Origin: JAIXWP01 sp041391745
GTDB lineage: Bacteria > Bacteroidota > Bacteroidia > Flavobacteriales_D > Sanyastnellaceae
Reading direction: 5' to 3'
Assembly: GCA_041391745.1 (NCBI GenBank)
Contig: JAWKNK010000001.1
Location: 124,001-188,000, forward strand
Length of the DNA: 64,000 bases
The notes under the pieces were generated by a model. That model was not told the DNA's origin. It made no database searches and saw nothing but the letters and a program-made list of their open reading frames with translations. Position numbers and translations under genes: made by a program. Below, one piece after another: positions 1-7,994 of this stretch (position 1 is its first letter; each line of letters begins with the position of its first letter).

Positions 1-167
1 GAAAAGTAATTTTCATACATGGGGTAGGACAAGGAGTCTTGCGTCAAGAAATCAGAAGAATTTTGGATGAGTATTATCCTCATTGCGAATTCATGGATGC
101 TCCATACCACACTTATGGCTACGGAGCCACTGAAGTACGCATTCATCCAATGAGAAAAATGCGCTAA
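1..167 (+). CDS. Smr-domain protein, C-terminal fragment (cut by window edge)
   Basis: Only the last 54 codons are present; the frame starts at base 3 and ends with TAA at 165-167. The fragment holds the Smr core: an HGVGQG loop, a following helix (LRQEIRRILD) and a closing YGATEV motif. Smr domains are DNA nickases or RNA endonucleases; in Bacteroidota this tail usually closes DUF2027/Smr proteins. It is not the tail of the MutS2-like gene at 5898-7994, which lies downstream on its own and has no Smr domain. The next gene is convergent and the two stop codons abut. The family call is firm; the full-length architecture is unknown. Confidence 0.75.
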   Translation, partial: KVIFIHGVGQGVLRQEIRRILDEYYPHCEFMDAPYHTYGYGATEVRIHPMRKMR

Positions 168-1040
168 TTACCTCCGCCTTCTAGGTCGTGGGTCTTTATA
201 AGGAATTTCAGAATCTTCTACGAATTGAGAAATATCGATATTGTCTATAAACTCAAATTTATCCTTTTCCAACTTGTACATGCTGTATGTCCCATCAGGT
301 CCATAGTCCGCATAAATTCCTTCCATCATAGGATTCTTGGGAGAAAGGTGATCTACTACGATGCACTTTTTCTTTGCATAATATTTCACGCTCATACTTA
401 CATCGTTACTGTACTCAAAAATCACTCGCTTGCGAGATCCTAGTTCAGACTTGAAAAGATTCGCACCCAGCTTGACTTTAGTTCCTGAAAAATCAATGAC
501 ATCTATAATCTTTCGTGTTGTCAAATCATCTTTCCCCTCCCAACCAAGGACAACATATTGGGTTTTGTTTTTACTGATTTGAATGGGAATAATGTCGTAA
601 TACAACGTGCCAATCCATCGATCAGCATTCAAAATTTTATTTTCAATTTTATCTACTTCTCGTTTTGCTTGAGTCAACTCAAACCACTCAAGTGGTGCTT
701 TTTCACTATCTTTTTTTAATACAAAACAATAGTACTTGAATGTCCCATCTTGATTGGGTTGATTCCAGTTGAATAATCTAACTTTTCCATCAGAGCTCTT
801 GATCTTACACATTTTCAAGCGATCAAATGAATAATTAAAAACCTCTGGATTATTGAAGGCTTCAATAAAGGCATTGCGAATATTAGTGCTGATTGTATCG
901 CTGTTCTCATCATTTTTCGAGTTAGCAAGTTTATTCATCAGCAACTCGATATTGGTTTCTACTTCTTCTAAATCCTGAGCTAATGCTGTAGTTATACTAG
1001 CACTCAAGAAAAGGAATAGAAGAAATTTTACGTTTGTCAT
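168..1040 (-). CDS. Secreted protein of unknown function
   Basis: 290 residues beginning with a clean signal peptide (MTNVKFLLFLFLSASITTALA, cut before QDLEE), so probably periplasmic or outer-membrane associated. The mature part is mixed, with a Lys/Glu-rich middle and an Arg-rich end (PRPRRRR). I recognise no enzyme motif; the general look (a middle with a DVIDFSG segment, a C-terminal region rich in short strands) resembles uncharacterised exported proteins common in Flavobacteriales. It is the last gene of a minus-strand run, 3 bases after the beta-barrel gene at 1044-1796, so it is probably co-transcribed with it. Confidence 0.7.
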   Translation of the reverse strand: MTNVKFLLFLFLSASITTALAQDLEEVETNIELLMNKLANSKNDENSDTISTNIRNAFIEAFNNPEVFNYSFDRLKMCKIKSSDGKVRLFNWNQPNQDGTFKYYCFVLKKDSEKAPLEWFELTQAKREVDKIENKILNADRWIGTLYYDIIPIQISKNKTQYVVLGWEGKDDLTTRKIIDVIDFSGTKVKLGANLFKSELGSRKRVIFEYSNDVSMSVKYYAKKKCIVVDHLSPKNPMMEGIYADYGPDGTYSMYKLEKDKFEFIDNIDISQFVEDSEIPYKDPRPRRRR

Positions 1041-1043
1041 AAA

Positions 1044-1796
1044 CTAGGTTTTGAGGTTTCTATAATCCGCTTGTTTTTGCTTTTTACTTGGGAATATCCA
1101 TACAAACTCGATGTTCGCATCCCAAATTAATGCCATTCGTGCTTTTTCTTGCAAATAGGTTTGATCGCCACCCGCAACGTAATACGGCAGGTTTTTATTG
1201 TAAGCATTCGGGATGATGCGTGCTCCAGCATAAGGAGTCACTGCAATTTTCTTTGCAATAAGCAAGGTGCGGTACCCAATGCCTCCCCCAAAACTCCATG
1301 CTAGACTTCGCGTTTCTTTTGACTTCTCAAACTGATCATTATAAATAAAATCTCCTTTTTGAGAATAGGGCGAGAGCAGATGCACTCCAAGATTGGTATA
1401 CATAAAGAAGCGTGTGCCAATAGGACCAGCATTCGCTTTTCGAAAAATCCCTCTGGGATTAAAATTCAAGTTGGCATGCAAACTATAAATATCTAATCGC
1501 ATCAATGCTGTCTCACCAAAGTTTTCAGCTTTCGATTGATACCGATTAAAACCGAACTCAGGTTTTAAGTAAATGCTTCGACTAGGTTTTATTTTAAGTA
1601 AATAACCCAACTTTGCTTGGTATCCATGGATAAGCGGAGTCAATTTTTGTTCGTTCCAAGGATGAGAAAAATTGTATTGATGAAACGCTTCATCCCATTC
1701 TGAAGCATTCAAATTCGTATATCCCATTGATAGGCTCAATTGAGAAATCGCCAACTTGACAAGTAAATTGAAGAGTATCGTTGCTAGGATTCTCAT
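1044..1796 (-). CDS. Outer-membrane beta-barrel protein, unknown function
   Basis: 250 residues. An N-terminal signal-like hydrophobic stretch (ILATILFNLLVKLAIS) is followed by alternating, aromatic-rich strands (YLLKIKPSRSIYLKPEFGFN, GGGIGYRTLLIA, VTPYAGARIIP), as in small outer-membrane barrels of Bacteroidota. The strand that ends in VWIFPSKKQ is close to the C terminus, and no T9SS tail is present. Its ATG overlaps the TGA of the upstream flavin oxidase (ATGA at 1793-1796), implying translational coupling. The barrel assignment rests on pattern, not on a recognised family. Confidence 0.65.
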   Translation of the reverse strand: MRILATILFNLLVKLAISQLSLSMGYTNLNASEWDEAFHQYNFSHPWNEQKLTPLIHGYQAKLGYLLKIKPSRSIYLKPEFGFNRYQSKAENFGETALMRLDIYSLHANLNFNPRGIFRKANAGPIGTRFFMYTNLGVHLLSPYSQKGDFIYNDQFEKSKETRSLAWSFGGGIGYRTLLIAKKIAVTPYAGARIIPNAYNKNLPYYVAGGDQTYLQEKARMALIWDANIEFVWIFPSKKQKQADYRNLKT

Positions 1797-3172
1797 GCGT
1801 TCTCAAAGATTTTTTGAATTGCACGAATTGAAGATTCCATAGCACCATGTATGGTTCCGTGATGGCCAGAGAAATGTGTAGCCTCGCCAGCAAAAAACAC
1901 TTTATTCAACACAGAAGTACTCAATATCGTGCGCACTTCTTCGCTTAATTGAGGTGGATAGAAACTTTTTACTCCTCCAAACAAATCATTGTCGCCCCAA
2001 TTTTCTATGTGAGAAGAAACAAAAGTTGTGGATGGAATATCACTATTGAACATAGCGTCTAACTCTGACAGAATAGCTGCAATGCCATCAGCACCGAGCG
2101 CTTCAAATTGGTCTGCATAAGAGCCATTGATATCGGCAACTAAAACATTGTTGGTCAAACTGACTCCACCTGCACCAGGTGCGAAATACTGAGGAGCTAC
2201 AGTGCCGCCAACAAACTCAGAAACATTATCTGGCCAAAAACGCTCATTAAATTTCAGAGCAACACGAATACCTTTATCGAAACCAATGGCATTAATTGCT
2301 TGAATATGTTGCGGGGGAAGATCCGGATTGAAATTAATCAACTGAGCTTTTAAAACGCCGAGAGGAGCGGTAACAATCACTTTATCGAATTCAGAAGTAT
2401 TCCCATCTGAATCTGAAAGTACCACTTTAGCGCCACCGTAGGAAATTGTAGAAATTCGAGTGTTCAGCGAAATGTCGTTCGTAAGTGAACCAAACGCAAC
2501 CTCCAACAACGATTGAAGGTCGGTGTTGGAAATGGTAAGCACGTCATCGCCCGCTTGCCAATGTTGGCGAACAAATTTCAATCCCTCGGTTCCAATTTGG
2601 GTAGCATCTGTTCCATTGGAATTACCTGTTAGGGCATTGTGTATTGTTAAAAAATCGTTCGGTAAGCCAGCTACTTGAGCATAACTTGAACATGGAATAT
2701 CTGAACCACTGTAATTCTCTAAGCCATCGGTAATTTCTTCGAGTATAGAATAGGAAGCTTGATTTTGAAGTTCAGATTTTGAAATGAGGTTTTGATTGAA
2801 AAAATAGTTTTGTTGTAAGTCTGTAGCAACAAACGAAGCTCCGTTTGCATTCAATAGATCACACCATACCGAGTTTCGCCCAAAAGTCTGAAATGCCCCA
2901 AGGGGAACATTAAAGTCAGAGAATCCAGAAAGACTCTTAATTCTTCCACCTATATTATTTGAAGCTTCGAATACCTTGACGTTTACACCAGCCTGCTTGA
3001 GCATTAAAGCAGCATACAACCCTGAAATACCGCCACCAACTATACCAACAGAACCTTTGAAGTTGGAATCTTCATATAGATTTTCTCGTTTGCATGATTG
3101 AAGAAAGTAGGGGAGAACGAAAAGAGAAGAAACCCCCAAAGTAGATTTTACTAAGAAGTCCTTTCTATTCAT
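1793..3172 (-). CDS. Flavin-containing amine oxidase family protein, probable exported lipoprotein
   Basis: 459 residues from the ATG at 3172. An upstream in-frame ATG at 3205 would lie inside the globin gene; the 3172 ATG overlaps the globin TGA (ATGA) and starts a proper export signal, so I choose it. The signal NRKDFLVKS looks like a Tat motif with RK in place of RR and ends in a lipobox (LQSC). Then come the FAD dinucleotide-binding fold (GIVGGGISGLYAALML, then E and GGRI) and the C-terminal FAD motif of monoamine oxidases (FFAGEATHFSG, ending GAMESS). These enzymes oxidise amines with O2, giving an aldehyde, ammonia and H2O2; the substrate here is unknown. Gene order couples it to a truncated haemoglobin upstream and a beta-barrel downstream. 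Confidence 0.85.
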   Translation of the reverse strand: MNRKDFLVKSTLGVSSLFVLPYFLQSCKRENLYEDSNFKGSVGIVGGGISGLYAALMLKQAGVNVKVFEASNNIGGRIKSLSGFSDFNVPLGAFQTFGRNSVWCDLLNANGASFVATDLQQNYFFNQNLISKSELQNQASYSILEEITDGLENYSGSDIPCSSYAQVAGLPNDFLTIHNALTGNSNGTDATQIGTEGLKFVRQHWQAGDDVLTISNTDLQSLLEVAFGSLTNDISLNTRISTISYGGAKVVLSDSDGNTSEFDKVIVTAPLGVLKAQLINFNPDLPPQHIQAINAIGFDKGIRVALKFNERFWPDNVSEFVGGTVAPQYFAPGAGGVSLTNNVLVADINGSYADQFEALGADGIAAILSELDAMFNSDIPSTTFVSSHIENWGDNDLFGGVKSFYPPQLSEEVRTILSTSVLNKVFFAGEATHFSGHHGTIHGAMESSIRAIQKIFENA

Positions 3173-3525
3173 TTCCTGTGTTCCATTTTGTTCCCAAATG
3201 TCCATCCAATAGTTGTGGCGCGCATCTTAGCATCATTGGCCTTTTCACCATCAAAAAGTCTATCGACCGTTTCATGAAAAATTTGAACCCAACGATTGAA
3301 GTGTTCCATTCCAATTTTCATGTGTGCATGCTTGTCGAAAACACTGGTTGTATATCCAGCCTTGTCAAGAAGCACAAATTCCCAAAAAGCAATCATCCGA
3401 GGTCGATGGGCAGGAAAGTCAATATCTACAAAATGTGGAGCAAGAAGCTCATCCATAAATGCAACAGCATAAAACTCATCTACGAGCAAAGCGACATCTT
3501 CACTGCTAGTTATATCCTTCTTCAT
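3169..3525 (-). CDS. Truncated haemoglobin, group III type
   Basis: 118 residues, a normal length for this family. The pattern DEFYAVAFMDELLAPHF at the start, FWEFVLLD in the middle and HMKIGMEHFNRWVQIF with a proximal-type His at about residue 75 fits group III truncated globins, which bind O2 or NO through haem. No signal peptide, so cytoplasmic. The ATG overlaps the TGA of the upstream beta-barrel gene, and the TGA overlaps the ATG of the amine oxidase. The tight coupling to an O2-using flavoenzyme hints at O2, NO or peroxide handling, but that is inference. Confidence 0.88.
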   Translation of the reverse strand: MKKDITSSEDVALLVDEFYAVAFMDELLAPHFVDIDFPAHRPRMIAFWEFVLLDKAGYTTSVFDKHAHMKIGMEHFNRWVQIFHETVDRLFDGEKANDAKMRATTIGWTFGNKMEHRK

Positions 3526-4088
3526 TTTTTCTTTCTCTTTGGTCTATATACTACGCCTAATGTGGCTCCCACATAAGGCTGTCTAAAATTCCAATTTGCT
3601 ACACCGCAAATTAAAATCCCCCATTCATCGGTCACAAACGCGCCTGCTTCCAATTGAACTGGGACGCCAATAGTAACTCCTGTAAGTTTTCGCACTAGGG
3701 TGGTGTCTTCTACATCATCACCATATCTGCGGATATTCAAGCCCATTCCACCATTGATCGACATGTACCATTTTTCTCCTCCAAATCCATCTCCCCACAT
3801 CATTCCAAGTTCTACTGATTTATTTTTAAAGGATGTCACAGAATCATTTTGGGCCGAAAACAATTCTTGATTGTATGCCAATCGGAAAGATGTAATTAGT
3901 GTTTCAGACCTCATGGAGTGGGAGAGCAAAACTTGATAAGAAAAATTATCTGCCGTATTCGCGCCCAATGTAAGTGAGCTCCATTGCTTATCCTTGAGGG
4001 GATTGTCTTCATATTGCCCAAAACAGAAGGCGGAATAGCTGCTTAGGGTGCTGAAAATGAATATATTGAGGAGGTTTGATAATCTCAT
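3522..4088 (-). CDS. Outer-membrane beta-barrel protein, first gene of globin operon
   Basis: 188 residues from ATG 4088; a TTG at 4100 would add four residues but falls on the -7 box, so ATG is preferred. The signal peptide runs to about FCFGQ. The rest is strands with small and aromatic residues (SSLTLGANTADNFSYQVLLS, WYMSINGGMGLNIRRYG, GVTIGVPVQLEAGAF, PYVGATLGVVYRP), typical of a small outer-membrane barrel, ending in a basic tail (KRKKK). No known family recognised. It leads a run of five genes to position 168, joined by ATGA overlaps, and has a Bacteroidota promoter directly upstream. Confidence 0.65.
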   Translation of the reverse strand: MRLSNLLNIFIFSTLSSYSAFCFGQYEDNPLKDKQWSSLTLGANTADNFSYQVLLSHSMRSETLITSFRLAYNQELFSAQNDSVTSFKNKSVELGMMWGDGFGGEKWYMSINGGMGLNIRRYGDDVEDTTLVRKLTGVTIGVPVQLEAGAFVTDEWGILICGVANWNFRQPYVGATLGVVYRPKRKKK

Positions 4089-4097
4089 AAGTGTCTT

Positions 4098-4126
4098 CAA
4101 AGATAAAACTCAAATATGAATACAAA
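4098..4126 (-). promoter_or_regulatory. Promoter for the globin operon
   Basis: On the minus strand a -33 TTTG (4123-4126) and a -7 box TATCTTTG (4098-4105) are 17 bases apart, matching the Bacteroidota TTG/TAnnTTTG promoter. The predicted start site lies only about 3 bases before ATG 4088, so the mRNA may be nearly leaderless. Confidence 0.5.
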
Positions 4127-4212
4127 TTGGACTTAGTTTTACCCATTCATATCGAGTTATTTACGGGCAAAAGTTGACTAAACGTAAAATTTCAGATTTT
4201 ATGATTTATCCG

Positions 4213-4241
4213 TTGGAATTCAGGAATTTTGATTACTTTTG
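4213..4241 (+). promoter_or_regulatory. Promoter for rpsP
   Basis: A -33 TTG (4213-4215) and a -7 box TACTTTTG (4234-4241) stand 18 bases apart, a good Bacteroidota promoter. The predicted start near 4248 gives rpsP a leader of about 50 bases. It is back to back with the globin-operon promoter. Confidence 0.55.
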
Positions 4242-4297
4242 CACCCCAAATTAAATTTATTGTTAATCGGGTTTCGTACCCACCAAACAATTTTACA

Positions 4298-4867
4298 ATG
4301 TCAGTAAAAATTAGACTACAACGTCACGGTAAGAAGGGAAAACCATTCTTCCACATCGTTGCTGCTGATGCTCGTTCACCACGTGATGGTAAGTACATTG
4401 AGCGTGTAGGTAGCTACAATCCAAACACTAACCCTGCGACTATCGTTCTAGACAACGCTAAGGCTTTGACCTGGTTGAAGAACGGTGCTCAGCCAACAGA
4501 CACAGCTCGTGCTATTCTTAGCTACAAAGGTGTGCTTTACGCTTTGCACTTGGACAAAGGTGTTAGAAAAGGTGCTTTAACCCAAGAAGAAGCAGACAAG
4601 AAATTGGCTGCTTGGATGGAAGGTAAAGAGCAAAAAATTCAATCAAAGCGCGACGGACTTGCTAAAGCAAAAGAAGATGCTAATAGCAAACAGCTTAACG
4701 CTGAGCGTGAAGTTAGCGAAAACCGCCTTAAGGCGATCGCTGCTGCTGAAGCCGCTGCTCACGCTGAAGCTACACCAGAAGAGGCTCCTGCTGAATCTGC
4801 TGAAGAAGCTCCAGCTGCTGAAGCTACTGATGCTCCTGCTGAAGGTGCAGAAAATGCTGAAGCATAA
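4298..4867 (+). CDS. rpsP: 30S ribosomal protein S16
   Basis: 189 residues. The first 80 or so are the bS16 fold: MSVKIRLQRHGKKGKPFFHI, ADARSPRDGKYIERVGSYNP, NGAQPTDTARAIL. S16 binds 16S rRNA and is needed for small-subunit assembly. I place the start at ATG 4298 because bS16 always begins M-(S/A)-V-(K/R)-I-R-L. The long tail (residues about 90-189) is Lys/Glu-rich and then almost pure Ala/Glu/Pro; such tails are usual in Bacteroidota S16. A strong terminator follows, then rimM, which is the partner of rpsP in many bacteria. Confidence 0.97.
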   Translation: MSVKIRLQRHGKKGKPFFHIVAADARSPRDGKYIERVGSYNPNTNPATIVLDNAKALTWLKNGAQPTDTARAILSYKGVLYALHLDKGVRKGALTQEEADKKLAAWMEGKEQKIQSKRDGLAKAKEDANSKQLNAEREVSENRLKAIAAAEAAAHAEATPEEAPAESAEEAPAAEATDAPAEGAENAEA

Positions 4868-4888
4868 TATTGAAAGAATATTACTGCA

Positions 4889-4924
4889 AGAGGCCTTTTC
4901 AATTGAAAAGGCCTCTTTCTTTTA
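4889..4924 (+). terminator. Rho-independent terminator between rpsP and rimM
   Basis: Perfect 12-bp stem (AGAGGCCTTTTC, loop AATT, then the complement) followed by a T-rich tract TTTCTTTT. It lies only 10 bases before the rimM start, so rimM is expressed by read-through or from its own unseen start site. Confidence 0.85.
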
Positions 4925-4934
4925 AATCAAAACC

Positions 4935-5465
4935 ATGCTTCCAGATAAATCAGAATTACACGAACTAGGATACTTCACCAAACTTCACGGTTATAAAGGT
5001 GAACTCACGGCGTATCTTCATACAGAAGACTGGTCGGACTATGCTGATGTGGAAAATGTTTTCTTGGAAGTAAAAGGTCAGTTGATTCCATACTTCGTTG
5101 AAGATCTGGGATACAAGACCAACAAAACAGTAAAGGTGAAGTTGGAAGGTGTGGATACTGAGGAAATGGCCAAGACTCTTGTCAAAGCCAAAATCTTCAT
5201 ATTCAAAGATGAGATTAGCGAATTAGATGAGTCGAAACTAGAACTTCGTGCAATCATAGGCTACGAAGTCATCGACAAGGAAAGAGGTAATATTGGAAGA
5301 GTTGAAGAGATATTGGAGTTGGCTGGAAACCCACAGCTTCAAATCAATCAATTTGGAAAGAAAATTTTAATACCTCTTCACGAAGACTTTATCACTGAAA
5401 TCAACAAGGAAAAACAAGAGGTGCACATCGAAACACCAGAAGGATTGATCGATCTTTACCTTTAA
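4935..5465 (+). CDS. rimM: 16S rRNA processing protein RimM
   Basis: 176 residues, the usual length. N-terminal RimM barrel: LGYFTKLHGYKGELTAYLHT; then a PRC-barrel at about residues 100-170 with LRAIIGYEVIDKERGNIGRV and a terminal IPLHEDFITEINKEKQEVHI. RimM binds protein S19 and helps 30S maturation. It follows rpsP on the same strand, as in many genomes, though separated by a terminator. Its TAA shares bases with the stop of the convergent gene (TTAA at 5462-5465). Confidence 0.95.
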   Translation: MLPDKSELHELGYFTKLHGYKGELTAYLHTEDWSDYADVENVFLEVKGQLIPYFVEDLGYKTNKTVKVKLEGVDTEEMAKTLVKAKIFIFKDEISELDESKLELRAIIGYEVIDKERGNIGRVEEILELAGNPQLQINQFGKKILIPLHEDFITEINKEKQEVHIETPEGLIDLYL

Positions 5466-5758
5466 TCGTTTCTTTCTTTAAAGACAAAAACTTCCTCATT
5501 GTCTTTTTTCATGTAGTAAGTTTCTCGAGCAAACTTTTCCAAAGAATTTTGATTGTTGTTCAATTCCTCTAGAGCTGTCTTGGCCTGATCATTCTTGCGC
5601 TCCAAATCCTTTGCTTCTCTTTTTAAAGAATAAAGTTGGTAACGACTTTTCATGATATAAAACAGGTCAATGTCATTGAAAAAACAAACCCACAACACGA
5701 AAATAGTCGTCGTGATAGCGTACTTGTTTTTAAAGAATCGAATGACTTTCCTTTTCAT
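5462..5758 (-). CDS. FtsB/DivIC-type septum formation initiator
   Basis: 98 residues from ATG 5758 (an upstream ATG at 5779 would add seven residues that do not look like part of the membrane protein). Layout of the family: short basic cytoplasmic start (MKRKVIRFFKNKY), one membrane helix (AITTTIFVLWVCFF), a coiled coil (about residues 40-75, LKREAKDLERKNDQAK) and a closing segment FARETYYMKKDNEEVFVFKE. Such proteins bridge FtsL and other divisome members in the periplasm. It is convergent with rimM and divergent from the MutS2-like gene. Confidence 0.85.
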   Translation of the reverse strand: MKRKVIRFFKNKYAITTTIFVLWVCFFNDIDLFYIMKSRYQLYSLKREAKDLERKNDQAKTALEELNNNQNSLEKFARETYYMKKDNEEVFVFKERND

Positions 5759-5879
5759 TGATGCAAATGAAGAAAACAAAAGCCGTGTTTCACCTAGAAA
5801 TAATTCCTCTTTTTAAACAACCCTATTTTCATTAAAAACACTTTTTGAAAGTGGAGAACTATCTGTCCCTTTCTGTGTT

Positions 5880-5887
5880 TAGCTTTG
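5880..5887 (+). promoter_or_regulatory. -7 box upstream of the MutS2-like gene
   Basis: TAGCTTTG fits TAnnTTTG. It ends 10 bases before ATG 5898, predicting a start site about 4 bases ahead of the start codon. No clear -33 TTG at the expected distance. Confidence 0.4.
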
Positions 5888-5897
5888 CAGCGCGATT

Positions 5898-7994
5898 ATG
5901 AACCATTTTGACGAACAAACCATACAAGATTTAGAATTCTCCACTTTGAGAGAATTGCTTGTAGAATTTGCTGTAGAGACTACAGCTAAGGAGCGTCTTG
6001 CCCAATTGGTTCCATCCACAGACAAGAATAAGGTGCTTCAAGAACTTCATAGGCTCGAAGAGTATGTTCGAGTGAGAAGGGAAGGAGTCACATTGCCGGC
6101 CATCGACTTCGAGGAGTTACACCAAGAGATCAAATGGTTGCAGGTAAAAGACAGCACCTTGAGCGAACAAGGTTTTGAAAAGATTCACCGTGCAAGCAAT
6201 CTAACGAATGAAATTATTACCATTCTTCAAGATTTAAGTGAAGCATTTCCCGAATTGTTCGCCCTCATTGCCGACATAGAAAAAACACCAGAACTGTGCA
6301 AAGCCATTGAGAAAGTCTTTACTTCAAAATGGTTGGTGAAAGATGATGCGAGCCCAGAACTCGGAGCAATTCGAAATTCGATCGCTTCCGTTAGAAGACA
6401 AATAGCACGAAATTTTACTAAAGTTCTTAAAGAGTTTACGGGTAAGGGATTTTTGGCTGATACTGGTGAATCGTTTATCAACGAGCGCCGTGTGCTAGCC
6501 ATTTACAGCACACATAAACGAAAGGTGAGTGGAGTGGTAGCAGGAAGTTCTAAGACGGGAAACCTTACCTATATCGAACCTGAAATTAATGTTCCCCTTA
6601 ATTTTGAATTGGAATCATTGTTTGATGACGAAAGAAGGGAAATTAGAAAAATTCTTCAAGCACTTACCAATGAAATTCGTCACCGACTTCCATTGATACA
6701 ACAATACAATGACTTACTCATTGAGTTGGATTTCATTCAAGCCAAAACAAAACTGGCTTTAGAAATGGATGCTGTGATGCCCGAGTTGGAAGATGAAGGT
6801 GTGATTGATCTAGTAAAAGCATATCATCCGATTCTACTTTTAAACAATAGGAAAATGGGTCGTGTGACTTATCCTCAAACCCTGAAGATGGATAAGTTTA
6901 GTAGAATGTTGGTGATATCAGGACCGAACGCTGGTGGTAAATCCATTACAATGAAAACAATCGGTCTTATACAGATTATGCTGCAAAGTGGCTTATTGGT
7001 GCCGGTTGGAGATAAAAGTAAGATGTCCTTCTTCCATGCTATTTTGACGGACATTGGAGATAATCAAAGCATCGAGAATCAACTCAGTACATATAGCTAC
7101 CGCCTCAAAAGAATGAAACATTTTCTTGGTGTAGCTAACCGCAGAAGTCTGATTTTGTTGGATGAGTTTGGTACAGGTTCAGACCCTGATTTAGGAGGAG
7201 CTCTAGCTGAAGTATTTTTCGAAGAGCTCTATAATAGAAAGTCATTCGGGGTCATTACGACTCACTACGGAAACATCAAGCTTAAAGCAGCACAACTTCG
7301 CAATGCAGTTAATGGCTGTATGCTTTTCAACACGGAAACGCTAGAACCTACATACAAACTGAGCATTGGTCAACCAGGCAGTTCATTCACATTTGAAGTG
7401 GCTGAAATCAACGGCATACCAATGGATATGATTGATGCAGCAAAGTCAAAACTGAGTCAGCAAAAAGTGCAAATGGATGAATTACTTTCTTCATTACAAA
7501 TTGAGAAAACGCGCTACGAAGAGTTTACAAAGAATGCCGAAGAAGCTGGTAAACTAGCGAATGAAACGATTAAGAATTTCGAAAAGAAAAAAGAGAAATT
7601 CGAGGAAAGACTTCAAAAGCAACAAGATATTATTGAGCGCAACAACAAGTTTTTAAGTCATGGTAAAAAAATGGCTCAGTTTATAGAGTCTTGGCACTTG
7701 AGACAAAAGAACAAGGAGTTGCAAGAGGAAGTGAAGAAGTATATAGTGGTGGAGAAGAATAAAATTGACGAAGAAAGAAAAGCAAAGTCAATTCAAAAGA
7801 AGATTTCGGAAAAGAAAAATGAAAAGACGACAAAGCTTTCTAATAGAGATAAAATAAAAACCGGTTCACTTGTGCGTTTGGAAAACACAAAGCAAACCGG
7901 TTCTGTTCTGGAGCTAGACAATGGTCAAGCCATTGTAGCTTTTGGTGTCTTTAAAACAAAAGTGGATATTGACAAGTTGGTGTTTATTCGATAA
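5898..7994 (+). CDS. MutS2-family ATPase lacking an Smr domain
   Basis: 698 residues. The N-terminal half is the MutS core/lever region, including the MutS2-like segment ERRVLAIYSTHKRKVSGVV. The ATPase follows: Walker A GPNAGGKS (about 342-349), Walker B LILLDEFGTGSDP (about 418-430), then ITTHYGNIK. After a long Lys/Glu coiled coil (about 505-640) it ends in a small barrel (KTGSLVRLENTKQTGSVLEL) and has no C-terminal Smr nuclease, so it is shorter than Bacillus-type MutS2 (about 780). Many Bacteroidota carry this short form. MutS2 proteins act on branched DNA or on collided ribosomes; which applies here is unknown. Its last 11 bases overlap the convergent gene. Confidence 0.9.
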   Translation: MNHFDEQTIQDLEFSTLRELLVEFAVETTAKERLAQLVPSTDKNKVLQELHRLEEYVRVRREGVTLPAIDFEELHQEIKWLQVKDSTLSEQGFEKIHRASNLTNEIITILQDLSEAFPELFALIADIEKTPELCKAIEKVFTSKWLVKDDASPELGAIRNSIASVRRQIARNFTKVLKEFTGKGFLADTGESFINERRVLAIYSTHKRKVSGVVAGSSKTGNLTYIEPEINVPLNFELESLFDDERREIRKILQALTNEIRHRLPLIQQYNDLLIELDFIQAKTKLALEMDAVMPELEDEGVIDLVKAYHPILLLNNRKMGRVTYPQTLKMDKFSRMLVISGPNAGGKSITMKTIGLIQIMLQSGLLVPVGDKSKMSFFHAILTDIGDNQSIENQLSTYSYRLKRMKHFLGVANRRSLILLDEFGTGSDPDLGGALAEVFFEELYNRKSFGVITTHYGNIKLKAAQLRNAVNGCMLFNTETLEPTYKLSIGQPGSSFTFEVAEINGIPMDMIDAAKSKLSQQKVQMDELLSSLQIEKTRYEEFTKNAEEAGKLANETIKNFEKKKEKFEERLQKQQDIIERNNKFLSHGKKMAQFIESWHLRQKNKELQEEVKKYIVVEKNKIDEERKAKSIQKKISEKKNEKTTKLSNRDKIKTGSLVRLENTKQTGSVLELDNGQAIVAFGVFKTKVDIDKLVFIR

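Noticed and set aside
4868..4925. A plus-strand Leu/Lys-rich frame extending past the rpsP tail
   Set aside because: It is an out-of-frame reading of the Ala/Glu-rich rpsP tail and runs into the terminator.
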